Assembly (NCBI GenBank): GCA_032123035.1
Contig: JAQBFV010000112.1
Span: forward strand, 1-12,871
From: SG8-41 sp032123035
GTDB lineage: Bacteria; Pseudomonadota; Gammaproteobacteria; Burkholderiales; SG8-41
Direction of reading: 5' to 3'
Length of the DNA: 12,871 nt
The translations under genes and the position numbers were made by a program. Below are positions 5,443 to 11,728 of this stretch, piece after piece. Each line of letters opens with the position of its first letter. Position 1 is the stretch's first letter. The notes under the pieces were generated by a model. That model did no database searches. It saw nothing but the letters and a program-made list of their open reading frames with translations, and was not told where the DNA came from.

Positions 5443-6309
5443 ATGGCGCTCAAGCTTCGCCGCCTTTCGCACGCGCTCGGCGCGGAGATCTGCGGCATCG
5501 ATGTTTCCAAGTCGATGAGTGGAGCATTTTTCGGCGACATCTATCGGGCCTTCCTGCAATACGGCATCCTGCTCTTTCGCGATCAGGACATTTCCCGAGA
5601 ACAGCACATCGAATTCAGCCGGCGTTTTGGCGAGCTCGACCGGCACGATGCGCTGCCGCGGGACCGGCATCCGCGCTATCCCGAGCTCCTGATGGTCACG
5701 AACGAGCCCAAGCCCGACGGCAGTCCTTCAGATACGAAGTACACGGGGCGGCAGTGGCACTCCGACATGTCATTCACCACCGCGCCCTCACTCGGCTCGC
5801 TGTTGCGCAGTTATGCCGTTCCCGAAGTTGGCGGCGACACCCTGTTCGCGAACATGTCCGTTGCCTACGACGCGCTCTCGGACGGCATGAAGGCGCTGAT
5901 CGCCAATCTGCACGGCGTCCATCTCTCAGGGACGCGCAAGATTGCGAACAGCGAGAGCGGCGTTCCACGCGCGGATGAGCAGAGACGCCTTAATCCGCCG
6001 GTGGCGCAGCCTGTCGTCCGGGTGCATCCCGAGACCGGAAAAAAAGCACTCTACGTCGGCGAAAAAGTGAAGCGCTTTGACGGCATGACCGACGAGGAAA
6101 GCAAACCGCTCATCGATTACCTGGTGCGGCACGCGACGCGGCCGGAGTTCGTTTATCGCCATCAGTGGAAGAAGCACGACATCGTGGCGTGGGACAACCG
6201 ATGCATCATGCACCAGGCGCTCGGCGATTTCGACGAGGCCCAACTGCGGCACCTCGAGCGAACCACGGTCCTGGGCACGGCGTCGGGATACGTGGTTGCG
6301 GGCGGCTGA
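5443..6309 (+). CDS. TauD/TfdA-family Fe(II)/2-oxoglutarate-dependent dioxygenase
   Basis: A 288-residue cytoplasmic non-heme iron dioxygenase; the family couples 2-oxoglutarate decarboxylation to substrate hydroxylation, as for taurine or phenoxyacetates. The 2-His-1-carboxylate iron triad is visible: H106 and D108 in WHSDMS, and H257 in CIMHQALGDF. R273 in HLERTTV is the expected 2-oxoglutarate-binding arginine. N-terminal family features are GAEICGIDVS (about 13-22) and the YGILLFRDQ segment (about 40-48). The ATG at 5443 is preferred over an in-frame TTG at 5419 because AGGAGG precedes it by about six bases. The protein ends in TASGYVVAGG, somewhat longer than typical for the family. A coding-like stretch follows in another frame (6310-6421). 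Substrate cannot be assigned; taurine or sulfonate use is only one possibility. Confidence 0.93.
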   Translation: MALKLRRLSHALGAEICGIDVSKSMSGAFFGDIYRAFLQYGILLFRDQDISREQHIEFSRRFGELDRHDALPRDRHPRYPELLMVTNEPKPDGSPSDTKYTGRQWHSDMSFTTAPSLGSLLRSYAVPEVGGDTLFANMSVAYDALSDGMKALIANLHGVHLSGTRKIANSESGVPRADEQRRLNPPVAQPVVRVHPETGKKALYVGEKVKRFDGMTDEESKPLIDYLVRHATRPEFVYRHQWKKHDIVAWDNRCIMHQALGDFDEAQLRHLERTTVLGTASGYVVAGG

Positions 6310-6421
6310 GCCGGGGCAGGGGCCGCGGCACGTCGATCTCCTCTCGCCCATCTGGAACCTGTTCGACCTGACACCCGACGGTCGTGGGACGGATTGGCAC
6401 CCCAAGCTCCAGTACGACTGA
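6310..6421 (+). pseudogene. Coding-like fragment in another frame after the TauD gene
   Basis: In the frame one base out of register with TauD, the codons from 6311 to the TGA at 6419-6421 read PGQGPRHVDLLSPIWNLF followed by DLTPDGRGTDWHPKLQYD. This has the aromatic-rich, low-repeat composition and third-position GC of a real protein end. No ribosome-binding site or start codon introduces it. Two explanations fit: the 3' scrap of a deleted gene fused behind the dioxygenase, or a frameshift near 6300-6325 that cut off a natural C-terminal extension of the dioxygenase itself. I do not recognise the family. Confidence 0.4.
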
Positions 6422-6449
6422 TCAATGCCGAGATCGGGCGTTGAGGTAA

Positions 6450-6475
6450 GCTTGCCCAAGCCGTTGGGCTGAAGC
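6450..6475. other. Stem-loop between TauD and CMD genes
   Basis: GCCCAA (6454-6459) and TTGGGC (6464-6469) pair around a GCCG loop. GCTT (6450-6453) and AAGC (6472-6475) extend the stem across a two-base bulge. There is no T-run after it, so it is not a classical terminator. It could mark the end of the dioxygenase transcript or protect the downstream message. Confidence 0.35.
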
Positions 6476-6565
6476 GCGAGTAGGCGGAGTGATCGGGAAG
6501 CGGCGCAAGTCCGGTTCACGGGCCAGTGGCCGCACCTGCCGTCAACTTCGCCGAGGAGATCGTCG

Positions 6566-6982
6566 ATGTCCGAAGATCGCACCAAGCAGAGCGCGGCCAA
6601 TCTGGCCGAGGAGATGGCGAAACGGCGCGGGAAGCGTTACCCCGCGCATGCCTGGATCGCGGAAAAGTTTCCGGACTACGTCAAGGTCCTGGTCGAGCTC
6701 GACGAGGTGATTCGGCTCAAGCCGCGGCGCTTCGATCAGAAGATGCACGAACTCTTCCACATCATCGCGCTCGCGGTCGAGATGTCAAACCCCCCGAACC
6801 AGCCGCACCTGAAGCAGCACATAAAACAGGGCCTGAAGCTCGGTCTTGTACCCGAGGAGATCGCCGAGGCGCTGATGGTGTGCGTCAATCCCTGCGGCGC
6901 GAAAGTGCTGACCTACGGGGTCACCTGCATGCTCGAGGCGATCGAGGAATTGAAGTCCGAAAGCGTGACTCGTGACCCGTGA
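6566..6982 (+). CDS. Carboxymuconolactone decarboxylase / AhpD-like family protein
   Basis: A 138-residue all-helical protein of the carboxymuconolactone decarboxylase (CMD/AhpD-like) superfamily, which includes gamma-carboxymuconolactone decarboxylase and peroxidase-type AhpD proteins. The family core runs from about residue 48 to 120: MHELFHIIALAVEMSN, HIKQGLKLGLVPEEIAEAL, then CVNPCGAKVLTYGV. The AhpD thiol pair CxxC is absent; the cysteines are spaced CVNPC, so a thiol peroxidase role is less likely. The ATG at 6566 has GAGGAG about seven bases upstream. The last eight codons, ending SVTRDP, are built from the GTGACTC heptamer repeat that begins copy D of the composite element, and the stop is the third TGA of that array. 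The specific reaction is unknown. It lies 256 bases after the dioxygenase, too far to assert an operon. Confidence 0.88.
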   Translation: MSEDRTKQSAANLAEEMAKRRGKRYPAHAWIAEKFPDYVKVLVELDEVIRLKPRRFDQKMHELFHIIALAVEMSNPPNQPHLKQHIKQGLKLGLVPEEIAEALMVCVNPCGAKVLTYGVTCMLEAIEELKSESVTRDP

Positions 6983-7090
6983 CCGGTGACCGGCAAGGCC
7001 GAATACGAGAGAGGAGAGGGGAAAGACGGGGGTAACGTGGTTAACAGGCATTTCCTTCCGCCTTCCGCCTTCCGCCTTCTGCCTTTGGGT
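6959..7090. repeat. Composite heptamer element, copy D
   Basis: The element starts inside the CMD coding region with GAAAGCGTGACT, the same left end as copy A at 2507. Four GTGAC heptamers (TGA at 6966, 6973, 6980, 6987) are followed by a degenerate purine stretch, then the core GTAACGTGGTTAACAGGC at 7033-7050. CTTCCGC heptamers follow (about 7056-7080), ending in CTTCTGCCTTTGGG. No gene lies in the gap. Confidence 0.8.
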
Positions 7091-7099
7091 GGGTTCCAG

Positions 7100-7128
7100 T
7101 TGAAATCATTGTCCGCTGGGAGTACTGT
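7100..7128 (+). promoter_or_regulatory. Possible sigma70-type promoter for the hypothetical gene at 7168
   Basis: TTGAAA (7100-7105) and TACTGT (7123-7128) are separated by exactly 17 bases, directly after the end of repeat copy D. The -35 is five of six to consensus and the -10 only three of six. The transcript start would fall near 7135, about 33 bases before the start codon. Confidence 0.35.
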
Positions 7129-7167
7129 CTTGGTGTCTACTTGGCTTTAGGGAGGCAGTGCACGATC

Positions 7168-7635
7168 ATGATGCGAGAAATTCTGGGCGTGGCGGCAGAC
7201 CCTGCGGCGCAGCGCCGCTGGTTTCACGACGATTACTTCGACTTGTTCGTGTGGCAGGTGCCGAGCGGCGAAGTCACGTCTTTCCAACTTTGTTATGGCA
7301 TCAACTCCAGCGAGCGCGCCCTCGTGTGGCAGCAGCAGCGCGGCTTCTTCCACGATGGCGTTCGCGGCCGGTCCGAGGCCGACGACATCATTGGCAGCGC
7401 ACCGGCGCGTGGCGGTTCGTCCACGGACGATCCCGTGATTGCGCGCTTCGATGCGGTGGCTGACGGGTTGCCGAGTGACGTGCGGGCCGCGGTTGCCGCG
7501 CGCATCCGTGAGTACATCGAGAAGCAGCCCCCGGTGCAGGTGCGCCGAGAGAGCTTTCGCCGCGCCAATTGGCAAAAGCGGCCCGGCACGGACTCAAGGC
7601 TCGCGAGAAAGCCCGGCGCATCAAAGACCCAGTAA
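7168..7635 (+). CDS. Conserved hypothetical protein, function unknown
   Basis: A protein of about 155 residues that I recognise only as the uncharacterised proteobacterial type with a YFDLFVW...FQLCYG core. The N-terminal half (about 15-65) alternates strand-like segments, DDYFDLFVWQVPSGEVTSFQLCYG then ALVWQQQRGFFHDGV. The C-terminal half has a helical segment, VADGLPSDVRAAVAARIREYIEK, and a basic, low-complexity tail. No signal peptide, membrane helix or catalytic motif is visible. ATG at 7168 is preferred over the adjacent ATG at 7171 and an upstream TTG at 7141; GGAGG at 7151-7155 is 12 bases away, which is long but usable. It lies 86 bases before the DinB-like gene in the same direction, so co-transcription is possible, although a large stem-loop sits in the gap. 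Confidence 0.75.
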   Translation: MMREILGVAADPAAQRRWFHDDYFDLFVWQVPSGEVTSFQLCYGINSSERALVWQQQRGFFHDGVRGRSEADDIIGSAPARGGSSTDDPVIARFDAVADGLPSDVRAAVAARIREYIEKQPPVQVRRESFRRANWQKRPGTDSRLARKPGASKTQ

Positions 7636-7646
7636 CACGCCTGCCG

Positions 7647-7699
7647 CGGGCGCATCCTGCGGACATCATGGCATCGCCATGACAGCATGAACGCGCCCG
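7647..7699. other. Two-tier stem-loop between hypothetical and DinB-like genes
   Basis: Outer arms CGGGCGC (7647-7653) and GCGCCCG (7693-7699) are exact complements. Between them, TCATGGC (7666-7672) and GCCATGA (7676-7682) form a second perfect stem around the triloop ATC. No T-run follows. The structure ends about 9 bases before the ribosome-binding region of the DinB-like gene, so it could act on termination, message stability or translation of that gene. Confidence 0.45.
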
Positions 7700-7721
7700 T
7701 GTCAAACCGAGGAGACTGTCC

Positions 7722-8231
7722 GTGATCACTTCCAGCACCGCTCGCATGCTCGCGCGCTACAACGCGTGGGCGAACAAGGTCATGTTTGACGCCGTGGCGG
7801 CTCTTCCTCCCGGCGAGGCCGAGAAAGAGCGCACGAGTCTCTTCAAGAACATGGTGCACACGCTTAACCACAATTATGTGATCGCCCGTATCTGGCAGGC
7901 GCATCTGGAGGGGCGCGAGCACGGTTACTCCGCGCGGAACACACCGGGGCACCCGCCGCTACCCGAGTTGTGGCGGGCACAGCAGGAAGTCGACAAGTGG
8001 TATGTCGACTGGAGCGACTCGATTCCGGATGCGGCGCTAGACGAGAAAGTGCGCTACACGCTGATCGGAAGCAGCGAGGGCGAAATGACGCGCGGCCAGA
8101 TCCTGCTCCACGTCGTCAATCACACGAGCTACCATCGTGGTTTCGTTGGCGATCTTTTTTTCCAGGTGCCAACCCGCGCGCCGTTGATGGATCTGCCCGT
8201 CTACTTCCGCGAAGCGGCGGGGCAGCGCTGA
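7722..8231 (+). CDS. DinB-like (YfiT/DUF664-type) metal-dependent four-helix protein
   Basis: A 169-residue protein of the DinB/YfiT-like superfamily of four-helix bundles, a group that includes thiol S-transferases such as bacillithiol and mycothiol enzymes. The N-terminal helix has the usual RYNAWANKVMFDAV. A histidine in MVHTLNHNY (H46 or H50) and the pair in HVVNHTSYHRGFVGD (H134 and H138) supply the typical three-histidine metal site. No signal peptide or membrane helix is present. The start is GTG at 7722 with GAGGAG about 8 bases upstream. Despite the name, no DNA-damage role follows from the fold. The gene ends just before the long GAAAGGC array and is convergent with the SDR. Fold assignment is confident; the reaction is unknown. 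Confidence 0.88.
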   Translation: MITSSTARMLARYNAWANKVMFDAVAALPPGEAEKERTSLFKNMVHTLNHNYVIARIWQAHLEGREHGYSARNTPGHPPLPELWRAQQEVDKWYVDWSDSIPDAALDEKVRYTLIGSSEGEMTRGQILLHVVNHTSYHRGFVGDLFFQVPTRAPLMDLPVYFREAAGQR

Positions 8232-8245
8232 GCCCGTCGCCTCGC

Positions 8246-8427
8246 GGAAGTCGAAAGTCGAAAGGCGAAAGGCGAAAGGCGAAAGGCGAAAGACGAAAGG
8301 CGAAAAGGCGAAAGGCGAACGGCGAAAGGCGAAAGGCGAAAGGCGAAAGACGAAAGGCGAAAGGCGAAAGGCGAAAGGCGAAAGAGCACTACGTAACGGC
8401 TTTTACTTCCGCCTTCCGACTTGGTCT
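8246..8427. repeat. Composite heptamer element, copy C (long GAAAGGC array)
   Basis: About 18 consecutive heptamers, mostly GAAAGGC with variants GAAAGAC, GAAAGTC, GAACGGC and one 8-base unit, run from about 8252 to 8385. The core GAGCACTACGTAACGGC follows at 8386-8402, then TTTTACTTCCGCC and a short CTTCCGA run up to the SDR stop codon. The core matches copies A and B; the right edge is shared with 4613-4634. The element fills the space between the convergent DinB-like and SDR genes. It stays open in one frame as a repetitive Lys/Arg-rich peptide, which I do not take as coding. Confidence 0.9.
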
Positions 8428-9202
8428 AAAACATCATCTGCCCGCCATTCACGTGCATCGTCTGGCCGCTGATGAAACCTGCGCCAGGGCCGCACAGAAA
8501 GCGGACCGTGGTGGCGATCTCTTCCGCTTCACCCGGCCGCCCCAGTGGTACCGCCTTGGCGGCGTCCGGCCGCGGTGACCGTCCGGCGGCGCGGGTCGTA
8601 TTCATCGTCCCGGGCGACACGCAGTTCACCCGGATACCGCGGTCGCCGAATTCACGCGCCAGCGCGCGCGTCATGCCGACGAGCCCGTGCTTGGCGACCG
8701 AGCCGTTCACGCGGTTCTTCGCGCCGGATAACGCCATCTGTCCGCCGAGCGTGACGATGTTGCCGCCGCCCGCCTTGAGCATATGCGGGATGCACGCCTG
8801 GGAGCAGAAGAATGCACCGTCGAGCGTGATCGAGAGCGGCAGCCGCCACTCCTCGTAAGTCAGTTCGGTGAAGGGTTTTTCGCTGCGCACCGAGGCATTC
8901 AGCACAAGAATGTCGAGGCGGCCAAAGCGCTTGACGATGGCGTCGACCATAGTCTTCACCGCATTCCCGTCCGCAATGTCGGCCATGTAAAGTTCCGCCT
9001 GGCCACCAGCTGCCCGAATATCCTGGACGACCTTGTCGGCGTCCTCCCGTGATGCGAGCGTATTGACGGCTACGGCTGCACCCGCGGCCGCTAGCGCAAG
9101 GGCCGTGGCACGCCCGATATTACGCGACGCACCGGTTACCAGCGCAACCTTGCCCGCCAGTTCCTTTTCGCCAGCCGAGGCGTCCGCCGTTGTGAGTGTC
9201 AT
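8426..9202 (-). CDS. Short-chain dehydrogenase/reductase family protein with degenerate active site
   Basis: A 258-residue Rossmann-fold SDR. The cofactor motif TGASRNIG is at residues 23-30, and the NNAG-type segment is altered to LNAS (101-104). The usual C-terminal strand ISGQTMHVNGG is present. The catalytic region is unusual: where classical SDRs have a serine, the sequence reads TLGGQ (151-155), and where they have YxxxK it reads GSVAK (167-171), so lysine K171 is kept but tyrosine and serine are replaced by glycine. The tetrad asparagine position also looks like threonine (T126). Either chemistry differs or the protein is a non-catalytic binder. The ATG at 9202 has AAGGAG about eight bases upstream. 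It is divergent from the alpha/beta hydrolase (127 bases between starts), hinting at shared control. Its 3' end and flanking repeat are duplicated at 4589-4634. Confidence 0.88.
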   Translation of the reverse strand: MTLTTADASAGEKELAGKVALVTGASRNIGRATALALAAAGAAVAVNTLASREDADKVVQDIRAAGGQAELYMADIADGNAVKTMVDAIVKRFGRLDILVLNASVRSEKPFTELTYEEWRLPLSITLDGAFFCSQACIPHMLKAGGGNIVTLGGQMALSGAKNRVNGSVAKHGLVGMTRALAREFGDRGIRVNCVSPGTMNTTRAAGRSPRPDAAKAVPLGRPGEAEEIATTVRFLCGPGAGFISGQTMHVNGGQMMF

Positions 9203-9224
9203 ATTGGAGTCTCCTTGAAAAGAG

Positions 9225-9237
9225 CGCTATGGTAGCG
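9225..9237. promoter_or_regulatory. Small inverted repeat in the SDR/hydrolase divergent promoter region
   Basis: CGCTA and TAGCG pair around TGG, with the palindrome ACCGGT close by at 9242-9247. It lies 23-35 bases upstream of the SDR start within the only shared promoter space, so it could be an operator for one or both genes. The arms are short and this could be chance. Confidence 0.25.
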
Positions 9238-9329
9238 GGTAACCGGTAAGCGCGAAACAGCCGATGGGCGCAGGTCCGGGCACGTGTCGCGCAGAAGCGT
9301 ATCTGCCGGTACACAGGGGAGAGGACGAC

Positions 9330-10127
9330 ATGCCGAAGGTCGCGGTTGCAGGCGGGGAGATTCACTACGAGGAAACGGGGCAGGGACACCCGCTGATTTT
9401 CGTCAGCGGCCTGAACGGCGTCGGGCGGTACTGGCAGCCGCAGGTCCAAACTTTCAGCAACCACTTTCGCGTGATCACGTACGATCAGCGCGGGACAGGC
9501 GAGAGCGACCGGCAGCAGCGTGAGTTTTCCGTGGACCAGATGGCCGCCGAGCTCACCGGTCTCATGGATGCGCTCGAAATCGAGCGCGCGCACCTCGTCG
9601 GGCTGTCGACCGGCGGGGCGATTGGTCAGACACTCGCGATCGAGCGGCCGCGGCGCATCGACCGGCTCGTCCTCTGCAGCACCTGGACCCACTGCGACCC
9701 ATGGTTCCGGCGTCTGTTCGAGGCGCGCCGTCTCGTGTACCAGCAGGCGGGGCCCGAGCTGCACGCGATGTTCCACCCCCTGTTTCTCTATTCGCCCGAT
9801 TACGTGAACGCGCACGATGCCGAGATCGACGAGGAGCGGCGCCGGAACGTGGCCGGGGCGCCACCGGTGGAAGTGTCGACGGGCCGGATCAACGCGCTGC
9901 TCGCGTTCGACCGCCGCGCCGGGCTCGCGCGCATTCAGTCTCCCACGTTGATCCTCGCATCCGACAACGATTACATCACGCCAAGCTACCACGCGGAAGC
10001 GCTCGGGCGCGTCATCCCCGGCGCGAAGCTCGTGGTCCTGCGAGGGGGCGGACACTCGATCTCCAGGACGCGGCCCGAAGAATTCAACCGGCTCGTGCTC
10101 GAATTCTTGGCGGTCGTAACTAAGTGA
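9330..10127 (+). CDS. Alpha/beta-fold hydrolase (RutD / 3-oxoadipate enol-lactonase-like)
   Basis: A 265-residue alpha/beta hydrolase with a full catalytic triad: S93 in GLSTGG, D214 in SDNDYITP, H242 in GGGHSIS. The family's N-terminal features are LIFVSGLNGVGRYW and YDQRGTGESD. The middle segment (WFRRLFEARRL to FHPLFLYSPDYV) resembles RutD-type proteins, whose best-known member acts in pyrimidine breakdown, and enol-lactonases; no other rut or pca gene is present to support either pathway. The start chosen is ATG at 9330, with GGGGAGAGG upstream and strand one directly after it; an extended reading from 9264 adds a tail lacking family character. No signal peptide is seen, so it is cytoplasmic. 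The TGA stop is formed by the same GTAACTAAGTGAC octamer unit that ends the amine oxidase gene, used in a different frame. Confidence 0.9.
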   Translation: MPKVAVAGGEIHYEETGQGHPLIFVSGLNGVGRYWQPQVQTFSNHFRVITYDQRGTGESDRQQREFSVDQMAAELTGLMDALEIERAHLVGLSTGGAIGQTLAIERPRRIDRLVLCSTWTHCDPWFRRLFEARRLVYQQAGPELHAMFHPLFLYSPDYVNAHDAEIDEERRRNVAGAPPVEVSTGRINALLAFDRRAGLARIQSPTLILASDNDYITPSYHAEALGRVIPGAKLVVLRGGGHSISRTRPEEFNRLVLEFLAVVTK

Positions 10128-10163
10128 CCAAGTGACCAAGTGACCAAGTGACTAAATTACTAA
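10118..10163. repeat. 8-bp array at the hydrolase stop codon
   Basis: Octamers AAGTGACC/AAGTGACT repeat from the last codons of the hydrolase gene. The first 14 bases, CGTAACTAAGTGAC, are identical to the sequence at the amine oxidase stop (1429-1442), but the reading frame differs, so TGA is used here and TAA there. Confidence 0.85.
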
Positions 10164-10169
10164 GGGTGG

Positions 10170-10259
10170 GTAACAAAATGAATTCCCCTCCTGCCCGAGG
10201 AGGGGTGGCGCGAAGCGACGGGGTGGTGGGAGTCATGCGCAGCCGCTTCATTTTGTTAC
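10170..10259. repeat. 90-bp MITE-like palindromic element
   Basis: Perfect 13-bp terminal inverted repeats, GTAACAAAATGAA (10170-10182) and TTCATTTTGTTAC (10247-10259), enclose a second hairpin, CCCCTCCT/AGGAGGGG (10185-10192 and 10198-10205). The G-rich stretch GGGGTGGTGGGAGT follows. There is no transposase or coding capacity. It is embedded between two octamer arrays, as if inserted into one. A CCCCTCC...GGAGGGGTGG...GGGGTGGT layout is, from general knowledge, common in dispersed bacterial repeats. Confidence 0.7.
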
Positions 10260-10264
10260 GCGCT

Positions 10265-10342
10265 CTAAGTAACTAGGTAACTAGGTAATTAAGTAACTAA
10301 GTCGCTGTGTATGTCACCTAGTCACGTAGTTACCTAGTCACG
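10265..10342. repeat. 8-bp array with inverted second half
   Basis: AACTAGGT / AATTAAGT / AACTAAGT octamers (10265-10301) are followed by CACCTAGT / CACGTAGT / TACCTAGT units in the opposite orientation (10315-10342). This makes a potential hairpin upstream of the protease gene. A TATAAG at 10408-10413 might be a -10, but it is very close to the first ATG and no -35 accompanies it. Confidence 0.75.
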
Positions 10343-10420
10343 TTTCTCCGTCGGGCCGCTTCGTTCCGATCGTGGCGATTACCTGCCTTAAATGCGCGCC
10401 GTGCGTGGTATAAGGGACGG

Positions 10421-11728
10421 ATGCGGACCTGCACCATGACCATTGCGATGAGCCTCCTGCGAGGCGTCTTCTGTCTCAGCGTAGCGGCAGTGTGCATTCC
10501 CGCAGTGGCACAGGAACCCGAGATTTCCTCCAGGACGCATTCGCTCTTCGAGCAGATCCGGGGCAGCGTTGCGCAGATCCGCGTCCTGCTCGGCAGCAGC
10601 GATTCGCATGCTGCAACCGGGACCGGGTTCGTCGTCGGCGACGACGGGCTGATCATCACCAACTATCACGTGATCGCGGACAAGGCGCTCGAGCCAGACG
10701 TGTACCGCCTTGAATTCGTGCTTCCGGGTGGCCGCCGGGGTCCCCTTCAGATCGTGGCTATCGATGTCCTGAACGACCTGGCCGTCGTGAAGGGCGACAC
10801 GGGGCAGGTGAAGGCGCTCGGCTTTCGCGCCCGGCCGCTCGCGAAGGGCGACGGCGGTTTCTCGCTCGGGTATCCGTTGCGCCAGGGCCTCACTGTCGTC
10901 GAGGGCATCTACAACGGCCGGTCGGAAGAGCTCTATTACGAGCGCATTCACTTTACCGGCGCGATCAATTCGGGCATGAGCGGCGGCCCGGCCGTGGACT
11001 CGGCAGGGCGTGTGTTTGGCGTGAATGTCGCGACGCACCGCCGCGGGCAGCTCGTGAGCTTTCTCGTCCCTGCGGGGTTCGCGACAAAACTCCTGGCGCG
11101 CGCCCGCGCGATGTCGGCCCCGCCCCCCGCCAACTTCCGCGGCGACGTGCGCGCTCAGCTCAAGGCGCACGATCGCGCCTTGCAGAAGGCGCTGGAAGCG
11201 CCGCTGCCGACGCAGCAGCTCGGGCCCTTGATCGTGCCCGCACGCATGGGCACGTTCATGCAGTGCGCCGCGGGCACCGAGCGCGAACGGGACAAAGCCT
11301 ACGATGTAAATAGCTACTACTGCTACACGCTCTCCTGGCTCTACGTGGATCCGAAGCTGCAGACCGGAATGGTCCTGTTCCGCCACCGTGTCCTGCGCAA
11401 TCTCGCACTTGATCCGCTGCGCTTCGCCCACGTACAGGAGATGCAGTTCCGCGCGGCCGTGTCCAGCGACTACACGAGCCGCAAGCACCACACGGCCTAC
11501 GCCTGCCAGGACAGGATCGTTGCGTTGCAGGGGGTGCGCGCAAAGGTGGCGCAGTGCCTGCGCCGCTATAAGCTGTTCGACGGGCTCTACGACATGGTGT
11601 TGAAAGTGGCCACGCTTGGCGACTCGTCGTTGGCGCTGCATTCGGAGCTCCAAATGGACGGCGTCTCCTACGAACACGCGATGGAGCTGTCGCGCCGCTT
11701 TTTGGAGGCCATCCGTTGGAACCGCTAG
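10421..11728 (+). CDS. Secreted trypsin-like (S1C/HtrA-type) serine protease with unknown C-terminal domain
   Basis: A 435-residue periplasmic serine protease. Residues 11-30 form a signal peptide ending AVA-Q. The protease domain (about 40-230) has the complete triad: H83 in TNYHVIAD, D119 in NDLAVV, S187 in NSGMSGGPAVD, with the GTGFVVGDDG strand before the histidine. There is no PDZ domain. Residues about 235-435 form a region I do not recognise, with four cysteines (FMQCAAG, YYCYTL, AYACQD, AQCLRR) that could make two disulfides. ATG at 10421 has AAGGGA close upstream; ATGs at 10436 and 10448 are alternatives that keep the signal peptide. The gene's end overlaps the next gene by 13 bases, so protease and FHA protein are translationally coupled. 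Probable role: regulated envelope proteolysis with the FHA membrane protein. Protease call firm, role inferred. Confidence 0.9.
   Translation: MRTCTMTIAMSLLRGVFCLSVAAVCIPAVAQEPEISSRTHSLFEQIRGSVAQIRVLLGSSDSHAATGTGFVVGDDGLIITNYHVIADKALEPDVYRLEFVLPGGRRGPLQIVAIDVLNDLAVVKGDTGQVKALGFRARPLAKGDGGFSLGYPLRQGLTVVEGIYNGRSEELYYERIHFTGAINSGMSGGPAVDSAGRVFGVNVATHRRGQLVSFLVPAGFATKLLARARAMSAPPPANFRGDVRAQLKAHDRALQKALEAPLPTQQLGPLIVPARMGTFMQCAAGTERERDKAYDVNSYYCYTLSWLYVDPKLQTGMVLFRHRVLRNLALDPLRFAHVQEMQFRAAVSSDYTSRKHHTAYACQDRIVALQGVRAKVAQCLRRYKLFDGLYDMVLKVATLGDSSLALHSELQMDGVSYEHAMELSRRFLEAIRWNR

Noticed and set aside
8246..8427. CRISPR array
   Set aside because: The repeats are 7 bp and contiguous without spacers, and no cas gene is present.
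7970..8578. Long open frame through the GAAAGGC array encoding a Lys/Arg-rich repeated peptide
   Set aside because: Three heptamers make 21 bases, so the array stays open in frame by arithmetic. The frame starts inside the DinB-like gene and runs antisense into the SDR, with no ribosome-binding site of its own.
8426..10127. SDR and hydrolase as part of a rut or pca pathway operon
   Set aside because: No other gene of either pathway is present and the two genes are divergent; the similarity of the hydrolase to RutD or enol-lactonase is family-level only.
9120..10139. A 339-codon minus-strand frame opposite the hydrolase
   Set aside because: It covers a gene with a complete catalytic triad on the other strand, and its product has no recognisable domain. 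High-GC codon use explains the open frame.
10388..11677. A 429-codon minus-strand frame opposite the protease
   Set aside because: This is an antisense shadow of the protease gene, whose signal peptide, H83/D119/S187 triad and coupling to the FHA gene are unambiguous.
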